A stretch of 64,000 bases of DNA from Bacteroidota bacterium. GTDB lineage: Bacteria > Bacteroidota > Bacteroidia > Bacteroidales > JAGONC01. The number at the start of each line of letters is the position of its first letter. The first letter of the stretch is position 1. Positions 8,165 to 17,887 of this stretch are shown here, piece by piece. The notes under the pieces were generated by a model, which was given only the letters and a program-made list of their open reading frames with translations, searched no databases and was not told the DNA's origin. The position numbers and the translations under genes were made by a program. Location: contig JAKLFC010000002.1 of assembly GCA_022711405.1 (NCBI GenBank), positions 1 to 64,000 on the forward strand, read 5' to 3'.

Positions 8165-8540
8165 CCGTTTTGCTCTTCTCGTTGATTTTATGTTCCATCA
8201 ACGCTTTGATCTCTTCCAGTTCCGATAGGCTCAACTGCTCTTCCCCTGCAAAGAAAGAAGCAAGGGATGCGTAGGAGCTGCTGAAATAATCCCTGACAAA
8301 TCCCTTTAAAAACCTTCTCATATATTCCTTCTGGGTGATCCTTGGATAATACTCATGGGATTTACCAAAAGCCCGGTGCCCAACGATCTTCTTTTTCTCC
8401 AGTATCCGAACGATGGTCGAAACCGTGTTATAAGCGGGCCTGGGTTCCTCCATCTCATGGAGTATATCCCTGACATACCCTTTCCGTATCCTCCAGAGAA
8501 TGCGCATGATCTGTTCTTCCGCCCGGGTTAATTCTTTCAT
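8154..8540 (-). CDS. BlaI/MecI/CopY family repressor
   Basis: A 128-residue winged-helix protein of the BlaI/MecI family. It has the typical start LTRAEEQIMRILW, the recognition-helix region AYNTVSTIVRILEKKKIVGH, and a C-terminal dimerisation part. It is the first gene of a two-gene operon with the M56/BlaR1-TonB gene. The family is released from DNA when the partner peptidase triggers its cleavage. Two near-identical AACTAA-N4-TTAGTT dyads sit 31-81 bases upstream, where a self-regulating repressor would bind. Confidence 0.95.
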   Translation of the reverse strand: MKELTRAEEQIMRILWRIRKGYVRDILHEMEEPRPAYNTVSTIVRILEKKKIVGHRAFGKSHEYYPRITQKEYMRRFLKGFVRDYFSSSYASLASFFAGEEQLSLSELEEIKALMEHKINEKSKTDEH

Positions 8541-8570
8541 TACAAGGAATTATTTATCGGTCAGTATATA

Positions 8571-8586
8571 AACTAATATTTTAGTT
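8571..8586. promoter_or_regulatory. Probable BlaI operator, proximal
   Basis: AACTAATATTTTAGTT: 6-bp perfect arms AACTAA/TTAGTT around 4 bases, 30 bp before the repressor start codon. The same arms recur 35 bp further upstream (centre to centre), about 3.3 helical turns. Confidence 0.7.
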
Positions 8587-8605
8587 AATTCGTATGTAAA
8601 ATTAC

Positions 8606-8621
8606 AACTAATTTTTTAGTT
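8606..8621. promoter_or_regulatory. Probable BlaI operator, distal
   Basis: AACTAATTTTTTAGTT: the same AACTAA/TTAGTT arms and 4-base spacing as the proximal copy. Paired dyads upstream of a BlaI-type gene are the classic layout for autoregulation. Confidence 0.7.
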
Positions 8622-8884
8622 ATGCAACTTTTTGTTAAAAAATATTGTTCCCTCCTCAATTAAGTCTAAATTTTTCTCTTTCAGTATGTTGTGATTTGGA
8701 TTTTGGAATTTATTTGGATTTTGGGTTTTGGAATTTGATTTTTTTTAAAAGGTGTGGTAACATTTTACCCCCTTTCCGTATTAACCAATGACAGCCTTGC
8801 CGGAAGGCAGGGACATGTTGGTGGTGGAAACCGAAAAACCCTGAACAGAGTAGGTGTTATTTATCATTAAAAAGAGGGCTTGAT
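8622..8884. other. T-rich spacer with degenerate direct repeats
   Basis: No gene seen. Positions 8692-8745 are built from repeats of GGATTTTG/GGAATTT-like words, similar in style to the T-rich spacer at 57740-57780. No full TAnnTTTG box for the next gene was found. Confidence 0.5.
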
Positions 8885-9349
8885 ATGAAAAGATTGATGT
8901 TGATGATCGCAGGATTGTTCACGCTGGCGGTACCCTTGCTGGCCGGTGCCGTTGAAGGCAATCCGGCTGATGCTGCAGAGCGGGGAAGAAAGATCAAGAT
9001 TTCGTTCTGGATCGAATTTGGAAGGGTATCCCGTGATTGCGCCGGTTTTGCCATTTGCGACTGGGGGCTGACCCTTTCCCTGGAAAAATCCTCGCATAAA
9101 CTAACGCCGACACAGGCGGGAGCAGAGGGATATGTAGATGATGATGGTAAATTTGTGATCGAATTCCTGAAGGACTACATGCTGGATGAAACCATTGAAA
9201 CCTATCTTTCCAATGGATTCCTCATGGAAGAGGATACACCCATACCTCCGGAAGTACTTCAGAAGATGGAATATCGGGGTGATTATACGATCAGGGCGGG
9301 AAGGTATTCCGTCAGCCAGACGCCTGACAGATACGTTGTAAAATTTTAG
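8885..9349 (+). CDS. Secreted protein of unknown function
   Basis: A 154-residue protein that begins with a signal peptide: MKRLM, a hydrophobic stretch to about residue 20, and a likely cleavage after LLAGA (near residue 22). The mature part starts with a charged segment, has two cysteines in RDCAGFAICDWGL, and is otherwise mixed in character, ending RYVVKF. I do not recognise the family and see no sorting domain. It lies 89 bases before a putative lipoprotein gene on the same strand. The ATG at 8885 is directly in front of the signal peptide, so the start is well supported. Confidence 0.7.
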   Translation: MKRLMLMIAGLFTLAVPLLAGAVEGNPADAAERGRKIKISFWIEFGRVSRDCAGFAICDWGLTLSLEKSSHKLTPTQAGAEGYVDDDGKFVIEFLKDYMLDETIETYLSNGFLMEEDTPIPPEVLQKMEYRGDYTIRAGRYSVSQTPDRYVVKF

Positions 9350-9437
9350 TAAACCGTAAAACCATCGTCCATGCCTGGTCCGGTGGCCATAAAAGGTATA
9401 CCGGACCGGGTTGTTGTCAAACCAATTTCAATCTGCC

Positions 9438-10022
9438 ATGAAAAGAATCGTTCTATTTTGTCTATGCGCTGCGTTCATTGCCTGTGCGTCATGCACGCGC
9501 ACATGGTTATTCATCACGGGAGGACATCTTCCACAACCAGAGGACCAGAGCAGCATGACCGACTATGCGCTCCGCACCGGCCTGAGGACTGATAACCTTT
9601 ACATTTTCAGGGATTCAGCCGGGCTGAATGCCTTTGACCGGACCATTGGCAAGCTTCCCGAAATAGGATTCTACTACAGGGGATGCTGCCTGATGAAAGT
9701 CCGTTCGGAGGATGATTGCCATAAGACCATCGAGATGATCATTGATTCGTTGAGCAGGGACAGGTCCTATGCACTGGATTCACTGGACAGGTTTGCTGAT
9801 CTGGTGTCACGTATTTGCCATCCTGACGGAAGTCCGGTCAATTTAGAGGACACTGCCAGGGCAGACTTCAATGTAGTTCTCTACTGGGCCACCTATCTTG
9901 GAAAAATAAATAAACGGAACACCCTGGTGTGGGAGGAGAAGCTGTATGAAAAGGGAAAAGTACTGGGGATAAATGTGTTCAAGGTAAACTGCGATTACCA
10001 GGAGGCCTGGGACTCCGACTGA
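9438..10022 (+). CDS. Putative lipoprotein of unknown function, possibly truncated by a stop
   Basis: A 194-residue protein. The start at 9438 (MKRIVLFCLCAAFIACASC) is preferred over an in-frame upstream codon because it opens a lipoprotein-like signal peptide; the lipid-modified Cys would be one of the cysteines near residues 15-18. The rest contains several cysteines and a Trp/Tyr-rich part near the end (VLYWATYLGK). I do not recognise the family. The frame stops at TGA (10020-10022) but stays open for 38 more codons with coding-like content (SGSFWRESISRYRVV...), up to a TGA at 10137-10139. The next gene begins in another frame without an ATG, so a nonsense mutation plus frameshift, or a sequencing error, is possible. 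Confidence 0.6.
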   Translation: MKRIVLFCLCAAFIACASCTRTWLFITGGHLPQPEDQSSMTDYALRTGLRTDNLYIFRDSAGLNAFDRTIGKLPEIGFYYRGCCLMKVRSEDDCHKTIEMIIDSLSRDRSYALDSLDRFADLVSRICHPDGSPVNLEDTARADFNVVLYWATYLGKINKRNTLVWEEKLYEKGKVLGINVFKVNCDYQEAWDSD

Positions 10023-10033
10023 TCGGGATCCTT

Positions 10034-10945
10034 TTGGCGGGAATCCATCTCCAGGTACCGGGTGGTACGGTCCAAACAGGAAAAGAAGATTCCCTTCGCA
10101 GATTTGAGCAGGCTGCCCGGAAAGAACGATTACTGAGATCACTTCAGATCTCCAGCAGTTCCAGCATCAGTCTGAGGCTGGCACTGCTTACGGCCTCCCG
10201 GTTGAACCACAGCGGAGATCCTTTTCAGCACTGCATATCGGGTGACCATCAGCTGGAATATGCCTACCAGTGGTCAAGGAAAGGATTCACAGTGATTCTG
10301 AAACTGACCAGTGAGCTGGGATATGCCGGTTTTCCGGACAGCCTTTTCCAAAAGCAAAAAGACATTCAAACCATCCGGTACGAACTTTCTTCCAAGGTGA
10401 ACAGGCACTTCCATCTTAGTCTGAACACCTTTACGTCCACGCCCCTTTACCGGATGATCCAGTATGGGATAGTGGATACGCTGGGCACTACCGGCAGATT
10501 TGCAGGCTCCTTTCTTACGCCGCTGGTCATGGTAGTCAGTGCGGGAGTCAAGATCACTGCAGGAGGGCTGGGCAGTTTCCACGTCGGGCTTTCAAGCCTT
10601 AAAATGGTCTATCTGAAGGATCCCAGGGTATTCATGTCGCTGGAAGTGAACAGGTTCTATGGTGTGAAGAAGGGGGATCAGTGGCAGTGCGAGTTTGGTA
10701 TGAGTTCTTCGGTTGATCTGGCTAAAAAACTGACCCCCCAGCTGAACTGGCAATGCCGGGTGGATGCGTTCATGACCCGCAACAAGCCGGTGGATATCCA
10801 TTTCAAAAATTCACTTACGTTTAAAACCGGCCGGTCCATGAACGCTACCCTTCAATCGAGCATTGTTTATGACAAAGACCTGATCCACATATTTCAAACG
10901 GAAAACCTCCTGACCGTTGGTTTCTCCATCCGGTTGAGGAAGTAA
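10034..10945 (+). CDS. Putative outer-membrane beta-barrel protein with unclear start
   Basis: About 303 codons. The second half alternates hydrophobic and polar residues like outer-membrane beta strands (SLEVNRFYGV, CEFGMSSSVDL, NATLQSSIVYD) and ends in LLTVGFSIRLRK, typical of barrels. No ATG start or signal peptide exists at the N-terminus of this frame: the first usable codon is TTG at 10034. The frame itself is open from 9950. Since the previous gene shows an in-frame stop and continues open across this region, the 5' end of this gene may be damaged or the two may once have been one gene. Family not recognised with confidence. Confidence 0.5.
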   Translation: MAGIHLQVPGGTVQTGKEDSLRRFEQAARKERLLRSLQISSSSSISLRLALLTASRLNHSGDPFQHCISGDHQLEYAYQWSRKGFTVILKLTSELGYAGFPDSLFQKQKDIQTIRYELSSKVNRHFHLSLNTFTSTPLYRMIQYGIVDTLGTTGRFAGSFLTPLVMVVSAGVKITAGGLGSFHVGLSSLKMVYLKDPRVFMSLEVNRFYGVKKGDQWQCEFGMSSSVDLAKKLTPQLNWQCRVDAFMTRNKPVDIHFKNSLTFKTGRSMNATLQSSIVYDKDLIHIFQTENLLTVGFSIRLRK

Positions 10946-10950
10946 TGCCA

Positions 10951-13395
10951 TCACTCGTACTTGATGGCGTCGACCGGATTGGAAACGGCTGCCCTGTACG
11001 TATGAAAGCTTATGGTGACCAGTCCTACGGCAAAGGCAATGATGCCGGCCATAAGGAAGGAGGTCCACCGTATCCTGTCATGATAGATAAAGGTGGAGTT
11101 GATCCAGATATCGAGCCGCCACCAGGCAAACGGAATGGCCAGGATAAAGGCGATCAGGATCAGCCAGGCAAATTCTTTTGCCTGGAGGCCCATGATATGT
11201 CCCACCGTGGCTCCGTGAACCTTGCGAAGGCCAATTTCCTTTGTACGTTGCTCGGCCATGTACGACGACAGCCCAAGCAGTCCCAGGAGTGCAATGACAA
11301 TGGTGAGGATCGTGGCGATCCGGAAAAGCTTTCCAAGTTTCTCCTCAGCGGTGTACATCTCATCCATCGTCTGATCCAGGAAGGTATAGTCAAAAGGCCG
11401 CTTGGCTCCGAACTCATTCCATTTGGTCCCGATAAAATCCAGTGCTTCCCGCTTATTCCCCTCCTTGATCCGTGTGGCCAGGTAATAGCGGGGCTGGTCC
11501 CTGAGCATGAGCATCAGGGGCTCCACTTTATTATGGAGTGACCGGTAGTGGAAATCTTTGACTACGCCAATGACCTTCATTGACCTCCCCACGGTATCGA
11601 TCCGCTGGCCGGTACTGTCGATATCGAATCCCCAGTGGATCTTTTTCCCCAGGGGATTATCTCCCCATCCCATCTCCCTGGCACAGGCTTCATTAATTAG
11701 CACAGCTTCTTCCAGGTCGGTGCCTGATTCCTTGCTGAAGTTTCTTCCCTGCGCCAGTGGTATACCCATCACATCCAGATAGTCTTCGTCGATCTGTGTA
11801 ATGTTGAGGGTGTGTTCCACCATTTTATCTTCCTTTTCCACCAGCACCACCTGTATCCACTGAATCCTTCCGGGCACACCGGTCGTATTTGTAACTCCTG
11901 TAATATAGGGCGACTGAAGCAGTTCCTCCCTGAAGGTATTGACCTTGTTCCTGAAGGCAGTATCCTGCATTTCCATCACCACCAGGTTCTCTTTTTTGAA
12001 GCCAAGGTCCTTTTTTCTCAGATAATTGAGCTGACCGGTGATCACGATCGTAGCGATGATCATCAGGATAGCGATAAAAAACTGGAAGACCACCAGTCCT
12101 TTCCTGAGTCCTCCCCTCTTTCGTCCTGAAGAAGAGACAGAGCCTTTCAGGGAACTGACCGGCTGGAAGGAGGAGAGATAAAAAGCCGGATAACTGCCTG
12201 ACAGTATGCCTGTCAGTACAGCGATACCCAGAAGGATCAAGAGGAGCTGGGGCTTACTGAACACATCAAAGCTGATCTGTTTGTCCGATATCTGGTTGAA
12301 GTCGGGTAGAATCAGGATAACGATGAGGATGGCAATGATCAATGCGGCAAAGGTCAGCAGCAATGACTCGCCGAGGAAGTGATTGATCAGCTGGTTCTTA
12401 TTGGCTCCCACCACTTTCCGCATGCCTACCTCCCTTGCTCTTTTGACTGACCTGGCCGTGGCCATGTTCATGTAATTAATGGCTGCGATCAGGATCATAA
12501 AGATGGCGATGACTGAAAAAATATAGATGTACGACATATTGCCTGTGGGCAGATCGGCATCCAGCCCTGAGGAAAAGTGCGTTTTGGCCAGGGGTGTCGA
12601 CAACAGGCTGAAGCTCGCGTTGATCTGTTCACCGACCGGTTTCATGTACTTATCGTAAAAGGGTCCGAATTTATCGTGAATGCTCTGCATACTGGCTCCT
12701 TCATTGAGCAGGACATAGGTGAACACTCCTATGTTCCAGAACGTTACGGGCTCCATGCTGTTGAACCGCTCAGCGCCTATCTCCCGGGCTATGGTGGCGG
12801 CTGACAGGAGTGCGTCGTATTTAAGGTGGGAGTTGACCGGCAGGTCGCGGAAGACTCCGGTAATCTTATAGGAGCTGCCCGATCCTGAAGTCAGGAACTC
12901 CCCGACGGGATTTGCATCCCCGAAATACCTTTTTGCTGTTTTCTCCGATAAAACGATGGTCTGAGGTTCCGTCAGTGCTTTTTCCGGGCTACCGAGTATA
13001 AACTGGTGCGTGAATACATCAAAGACCGTAGAGTCGGTGTAATAAAAATTATCCTCATAGTACTCCCTGTCCTTGTACTTCATCAGGGTATTACCGTCGC
13101 TGGCAAACCGGACAAATTCCTTCACTTCAGGAAACTCAAGCTTGAAGGCAGGCCCCATGGGTATCGGGGTGATGGCAAACTTATCGACCTTGTTGGAAAT
13201 CGTGAAGTAGGACTCCAGCCGGTAGATGGACCGGTACTGGGTGTTGTGCCTGTCGTAGGTTAGTTCATCCCTGACATACAAATAGATAACGATAAAAGCT
13301 GCCAGTCCGATCGAAAGTCCCAGGATGTTCAAAATGGTATGGAATTTATCCCGGTTGATGGTTCGGTAAGTGGTTTTTAAGAAATTCCAGAACAT
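10951..13395 (-). CDS. MacB/FtsX-type ABC transporter permease
   Basis: An 814-residue inner-membrane permease with the duplicated architecture usual in Bacteroidetes. It has an N-terminal membrane helix, a MacB-type periplasmic core domain, a three-helix FtsX domain (around 290-430), a second helix and periplasmic domain, and a C-terminal FtsX domain. Each FtsX domain carries a coupling motif: EVGMRKVVGANK and EIGLRKVHGATV. Transporters of this kind act by mechanotransmission and export lipoproteins, peptides or drugs from the periplasmic side; the substrate is unknown. It is the last gene of the four-gene minus-strand operon, 41 bases after the ATPase gene. Confidence 0.92.
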   Translation of the reverse strand: MFWNFLKTTYRTINRDKFHTILNILGLSIGLAAFIVIYLYVRDELTYDRHNTQYRSIYRLESYFTISNKVDKFAITPIPMGPAFKLEFPEVKEFVRFASDGNTLMKYKDREYYEDNFYYTDSTVFDVFTHQFILGSPEKALTEPQTIVLSEKTAKRYFGDANPVGEFLTSGSGSSYKITGVFRDLPVNSHLKYDALLSAATIAREIGAERFNSMEPVTFWNIGVFTYVLLNEGASMQSIHDKFGPFYDKYMKPVGEQINASFSLLSTPLAKTHFSSGLDADLPTGNMSYIYIFSVIAIFMILIAAINYMNMATARSVKRAREVGMRKVVGANKNQLINHFLGESLLLTFAALIIAILIVILILPDFNQISDKQISFDVFSKPQLLLILLGIAVLTGILSGSYPAFYLSSFQPVSSLKGSVSSSGRKRGGLRKGLVVFQFFIAILMIIATIVITGQLNYLRKKDLGFKKENLVVMEMQDTAFRNKVNTFREELLQSPYITGVTNTTGVPGRIQWIQVVLVEKEDKMVEHTLNITQIDEDYLDVMGIPLAQGRNFSKESGTDLEEAVLINEACAREMGWGDNPLGKKIHWGFDIDSTGQRIDTVGRSMKVIGVVKDFHYRSLHNKVEPLMLMLRDQPRYYLATRIKEGNKREALDFIGTKWNEFGAKRPFDYTFLDQTMDEMYTAEEKLGKLFRIATILTIVIALLGLLGLSSYMAEQRTKEIGLRKVHGATVGHIMGLQAKEFAWLILIAFILAIPFAWWRLDIWINSTFIYHDRIRWTSFLMAGIIAFAVGLVTISFHTYRAAVSNPVDAIKYE

Positions 13396-13436
13396 ACCCT
13401 GATATTTTAATATGAAATAAAAAGATAAGGGCGGGA

Positions 13437-14123
13437 TTACCTGTTGTATTCCCTGATATTTTCGGTAATGATCTGTCCGTCGAAGAGACGGATGATCCGC
13501 TGGCTGTACTCAGCATCGCGCTGGTTGTGAGTAACGATGATCACGGTAGTGCCATTCTTATTGAGTCCTTCGATGAGGTTCATGACCTCTTCTCCATGGC
13601 TCGAATCGAGGTTGCCGGTAGGTTCATCGGCCAGGATCAGCCTGGGATTGGCCACCACGGCCCTTGCGACGGCCACACGCTGCTGCTGGCCCCCTGAAAG
13701 CTGCAGGGGAAAATGCTTTTTCCTGTGGGTGATCTGCATCTGTTCCAGCACTTCCTCTACTTTGGCTTTGCGCTCTTTAGCGCTGTAATTAAGATAGATC
13801 AGGGGAAGTTCAACATTTTCAGAAACGGTAAGTTCATCGATCAGGTTGAAATTCTGAAAGATAAATCCGATATTCTCCTTTCTCAATCTGGCTCGCTGAC
13901 GTTCGGAGGAACCTGCCACTTCCTCACCGAGAAAAAAATATTTCCCATCCGAGGGATTATCGAGCAGACCAAGAATATTAAGCAAAGTGGACTTGCCGCA
14001 CCCAGACGGACCCATTATGGCCACAAATTCACCTTTTTGAATCTCAAGATTGATATGGCTCAGGGCAATGGTTTCCACCTCATCGGTTCGAAAGATCTTG
14101 GTCAGGTTTTCAGTTTTTATCAT
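13437..14123 (-). CDS. ABC transporter ATP-binding protein (LolD/MacB type)
   Basis: A 228-residue ATPase with all motifs intact: Walker [10 protein letters not shown] near residue 39, signature [14 protein letters not shown], Walker [14 protein letters not shown], and the H-loop VTHNQ. It belongs to the LolD/MacB/FtsE group that powers FtsX-type permeases. It is flanked by the two permease genes, which fits a heterodimeric transporter with one ATPase serving both permeases, fed by the HlyD-type adaptor at the front of the operon. Confidence 0.95.
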   Translation of the reverse strand: MIKTENLTKIFRTDEVETIALSHINLEIQKGEFVAIMGPSGCGKSTLLNILGLLDNPSDGKYFFLGEEVAGSSERQRARLRKENIGFIFQNFNLIDELTVSENVELPLIYLNYSAKERKAKVEEVLEQMQITHRKKHFPLQLSGGQQQRVAVARAVVANPRLILADEPTGNLDSSHGEEVMNLIEGLNKNGTTVIIVTHNQRDAEYSQRIIRLFDGQIITENIREYNR

Positions 14124-14180
14124 TTTGCTGAGATTTAGTATGTGACGTATATTGGTTAAAATGGTTACATCCGTTGTTCA

Positions 14181-16586
14181 CTATTCATGCCGGAGAATTT
14201 CTGCAGGATTGACACGGTAAGCTGATAATGCCTTATAGGTACTGACCACTGTGGAAATGAGCAATGCAAAAAGTCCTGCCATGGCGAATACCATCCAGTC
14301 GATGGGAATTCGGACAGCAAAGTTATCAAGCCAGTTATGAACGAGCAGCCAGGCCAGGGGCAAAGCAATGACGATGGCCGCCAGGATCAGGTAGTTCAAT
14401 TCTTTCATAAGCAGACCTGCAATATGGAAGCGTGATGCTCCCATCACCCGTCTGAGTCCCATTTCCCTTGTGCGCTGATCCGCAAGATAGGAAGCCATCC
14501 CGTAAAGACCCAGGCCTGCGATGAAGATCACCAGGATGGTGAAGATGGCCGAGAGCTTGTTCATGACCACCTCCTCATGATAGAGTCCCTTGAGTTCCTG
14601 TTCAAGAATCACAAATTCAAATGGCCGGTCAGGGACAAATTCATTCCAGGCTTTCTCCGTATACGACAACGCTTCGTGTTGCCTGCCGGGCTGGTACCTG
14701 ACGACGATGTATTTCCTGTAATCCGGGGATGCGTATGCCTTTTTATCCATGCTCAAAACCAGCGGGGTTGGCGCAGAATGCAGAGAAGATGCATAAAAAT
14801 CCCTGAACACTCCCATTACTTTCTCCCTCCCGAGATAGGTGCGGAAGTTCTTCCCCAGGGCTTCCTCATTGCTTTTCCAGTTCAGGTGTTTCACCATCGC
14901 CTCGTTGATCATGACACCATCCTCCGCATCGCGGGGATTATCCATGGAATAGGCACGGCCCGCCACTACCTTGATATCAAAGGTCTCAATGAAGTCATCA
15001 TCGATGATCAGCGCAGGGAAGAACTGCCATTGATCTGGCGGGAATCCCTCCGGACGGAATTCATGTGTGTTGTAATCTTTTCCAATGATATAGTCGGAGC
15101 TGGTTACTGAAACGATGTCGGGAGATGACAGCAGCCTGGCTTTGAACGCATCAAAATGCCGGTTGATGGGATTGTAGACCACCGGAATATAGGCAATATC
15201 TTTTTTCCGGAAACCAAGGTCGGTTCTGTTGATGTACGCCAGCTGCCGGTACATGAAGATGGTTCCGATGATCAGGGCGACGGATATGGTAAATTGTACG
15301 ATCACCAGAATTTTGCGGGCATTCAAGCCCGTGCGGTTCCGGTCCGGAATACCTTTGAGGATCCTGGCCGGGTGAAAGGATGAGAGGTAGAGGGCAGGAT
15401 AGATGCCTGCAATGATTCCCGTGAATACCGTGATCACAAGGAGCATCGACATCTTGTTGGGGTCAAGGAAATAATTGCTGGTCACGTTCTTTCCGGTAAA
15501 GTCGTTGAAGTAGGGCAACAGGATCTCCACCATGGCCAGGGCAATGACCAGCCCGATGATGCTGATCACCACCGACTCTGTGATGAACTGAAGGATAAGT
15601 TGTTTGCGGTAGGATCCAAAGACCTTCCTGATTCCGATCTCTTTGGAGCGTTTGGCTGCCATGGCGGTGGAAAGATTCACATAATTGATGAAGGCGATGA
15701 TCAGCAGGAATGCGGCAATTGCGCCCAGGATGCGGATATAGGCAATGTTACCGTTCCCTTCGATCTCATAATCCAGGTCCGATCTCAGGTGGATGTCGGT
15801 AAGGGGTTGAAGGTAAAGTGAAATATTCTCCTTTTCCGCGTCATAGAAGTATTTTTGTACAAAGCGCGGCAGCTGTTCGCTGAGCTCTCCGGGTTTGACA
15901 TCTTCTTTCAGCAAAACATATGTCCAGAAAGGATTCCATACCCATGTCTGGGGTTCTTTGCCGCCCCATCGCAGGGATGACATCGAAATGAGCATGTCGT
16001 AGGTTAAATGGGACTGGGGTATGGGATCCCTGATGATCCCTGTGACCGTCAGGGAAAAGGCGTCTTCCACTTTCAGCACCTTACCCATGGGATCCTCCTG
16101 GCCGAAGTACCTTTTTGCGGTGGATTCGGTAATGACCACCGAACCGGGAGGATTCAGAGCCTCTTCAGGATTTCCACGGATAAATGGAATATCAAAGACC
16201 CTAAAGACGGTGGAATCCGTGAAAAAATACCTGTACTCCTTGAATTTTTTATCGTTATATGTCATGAAATAGGGCGACGTCCAGTTATTGAAAAAACGGA
16301 CGACCGTTTCGATCTTGTCCGGGTATTCCTTCAGCAGATGAAAAGCAAGCGGTGCGGGTGAGCTGGAGGACTCTTCCCCCACGCCCTGAAAATCATACTT
16401 GTTGACGATGCGGTAGATCCTGTCCGCATTCTGGTTGTGCTTGTCAAATGATACCTCATCAATGATGTACAGGGAGATCAGGATAAAACTGGTCAGACCG
16501 ATGGCAAGGCCAAGGATGTTGACCAGTGTATACAGCCTCCTGTTGGCCATGTTCCTGATCGCTGTTATGAGATAATACCTTATCAT
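14181..16586 (-). CDS. MacB/FtsX-type ABC transporter permease
   Basis: An 801-residue permease with the same double architecture as its neighbour: two MacB-like periplasmic domains, each followed by an FtsX membrane domain. Coupling motifs are EIGIRKVFGSYR and EMGLRRVMGASR. The two permeases are clearly related but diverged, so they are old paralogs that probably pair as a heterodimer. The gene is second in the operon, 50 bases downstream of the adaptor gene. Confidence 0.92.
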   Translation of the reverse strand: MIRYYLITAIRNMANRRLYTLVNILGLAIGLTSFILISLYIIDEVSFDKHNQNADRIYRIVNKYDFQGVGEESSSSPAPLAFHLLKEYPDKIETVVRFFNNWTSPYFMTYNDKKFKEYRYFFTDSTVFRVFDIPFIRGNPEEALNPPGSVVITESTAKRYFGQEDPMGKVLKVEDAFSLTVTGIIRDPIPQSHLTYDMLISMSSLRWGGKEPQTWVWNPFWTYVLLKEDVKPGELSEQLPRFVQKYFYDAEKENISLYLQPLTDIHLRSDLDYEIEGNGNIAYIRILGAIAAFLLIIAFINYVNLSTAMAAKRSKEIGIRKVFGSYRKQLILQFITESVVISIIGLVIALAMVEILLPYFNDFTGKNVTSNYFLDPNKMSMLLVITVFTGIIAGIYPALYLSSFHPARILKGIPDRNRTGLNARKILVIVQFTISVALIIGTIFMYRQLAYINRTDLGFRKKDIAYIPVVYNPINRHFDAFKARLLSSPDIVSVTSSDYIIGKDYNTHEFRPEGFPPDQWQFFPALIIDDDFIETFDIKVVAGRAYSMDNPRDAEDGVMINEAMVKHLNWKSNEEALGKNFRTYLGREKVMGVFRDFYASSLHSAPTPLVLSMDKKAYASPDYRKYIVVRYQPGRQHEALSYTEKAWNEFVPDRPFEFVILEQELKGLYHEEVVMNKLSAIFTILVIFIAGLGLYGMASYLADQRTREMGLRRVMGASRFHIAGLLMKELNYLILAAIVIALPLAWLLVHNWLDNFAVRIPIDWMVFAMAGLFALLISTVVSTYKALSAYRVNPAEILRHE

Positions 16587-16636
16587 TTTACTTTTCTGCA
16601 GGGCTTTGCTTTACTTTATCGGATCGGCAAAGGTCA

Positions 16637-17887
16637 TTATCTGAAAATCAGTTTTTCTTTATCACCAAAGGGATCGTACGAAGAGACGATCACCTGTTCG
16701 CCTTCCCGCAGTCCCTCCAGTACCTCATAGAAATACGTGTTCTGGCTTCCGAGACGGATCTTCCGTTTGAGGGCGAAACGGCCGGAGGGATCCACTACAT
16801 AGATCCAGTTGCCGCCGGTCGTCTGGAAAAATCCGCCCCGCTTGATGATGATGGCGTCGGCAGGGCGGCTCAATTCCAGCCGTAACTGTATGGTTTGTCC
16901 GCGTTTGATATTATCAGGAGCATCACCTGTGAACAGGAGGTCGACGGGGAAGGAACCGCCGGAGACGCCGGTATAAATCTTATGGACAGCCAGCCGGTAG
17001 GTGGTGCCGTTAAAGTCAAGCTCAGCCTCCTGTCCCCTGGTCACTCGTGAAACATAGCGTTCATCAATATTTGCCTGCAGCTTGAAGCCATCCTGGAGAT
17101 CGACCTGTCCGAGGTGCTCGCCCTGGGATTTGGTCTGACCAATCTCGACATTGAAAGAGGAGAGCTTACCATCAACGGGAGCCTTGATGTACAGCAATTC
17201 GAGGTTTTTATGGAGCAGGCCCATGTTATCATACATACGGCGGATCGATTGCTGGATCTGCCTTTCCTGGTCGAGGGTCGAAAGGGAGTCCAGCCGCTGG
17301 AGCTTCAGCGAGATGGTCAGCTGCTTCATTGAAAATTCATAATCCCTTTTTGAATCCTCGAACTCCTTGGTGGAGATCAGGCTGTCGGCATACAGTTTTT
17401 CGGTGCGCTGAAAATTCTTTGTGGTCTGGTCAATCTGGTACTGCAGGTCGACGATCTCCTGCTGGCGGAATATCTTGTTGCGTTCCAGGTCTATCTTTGA
17501 GTTCTGAAGGTTGTTGATCGCTTCCACGATGCGGGTCTCGGTTTCCATGAAGCTCAGTTCCATATTCGGATTGGAAAGCTTCAGGATCGGATCGCCTTTT
17601 TTAAGGAGTGCGCCGTCTTCCACAAAGACCTCCTCCACCACGCCACCCTGCACAGCGTCGATGTATACGGTATTTTTAGGGTAGACGATCCCGTCGACCG
17701 GGATGAATTCCTGGAACTTATCCAACTGCACCTTAACGATAGAGAGTTCTTTGGGGTCCACGTACATCCTTGAGCGTGTATCACGGATAAAAAGAAGATG
17801 AACGATCAGGTAGGCAAATGCAACTCCCCCTATGATTAGCGTGATCCGGCCCGCCGTCCACTTTTTTTTCTGTATGGGTCTGTCCAT
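16637..17887 (-). CDS. HlyD/MFP-type periplasmic adaptor
   Basis: A 416-residue membrane-fusion protein. One N-terminal membrane helix (about 14-30) anchors it. It is followed by a split lipoyl/barrel-sandwich region (VDGIVYPKNTVYIDAVQGGVV ... IKAPVDGKLSSFNVEIGQ), a long coiled-coil hairpin (about 100-215, rich in Q, E, R and L) and a beta-barrel/membrane-proximal part. Such adaptors link an inner-membrane transporter to a TolC-type outer-membrane channel. First gene of the operon with two permeases and one ATPase; no TolC gene lies in the operon, so the channel must be encoded elsewhere. Divergent from the sigma-54 regulator gene, which probably controls this operon. Confidence 0.9.
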   Translation of the reverse strand: MDRPIQKKKWTAGRITLIIGGVAFAYLIVHLLFIRDTRSRMYVDPKELSIVKVQLDKFQEFIPVDGIVYPKNTVYIDAVQGGVVEEVFVEDGALLKKGDPILKLSNPNMELSFMETETRIVEAINNLQNSKIDLERNKIFRQQEIVDLQYQIDQTTKNFQRTEKLYADSLISTKEFEDSKRDYEFSMKQLTISLKLQRLDSLSTLDQERQIQQSIRRMYDNMGLLHKNLELLYIKAPVDGKLSSFNVEIGQTKSQGEHLGQVDLQDGFKLQANIDERYVSRVTRGQEAELDFNGTTYRLAVHKIYTGVSGGSFPVDLLFTGDAPDNIKRGQTIQLRLELSRPADAIIIKRGGFFQTTGGNWIYVVDPSGRFALKRKIRLGSQNTYFYEVLEGLREGEQVIVSSYDPFGDKEKLIFR

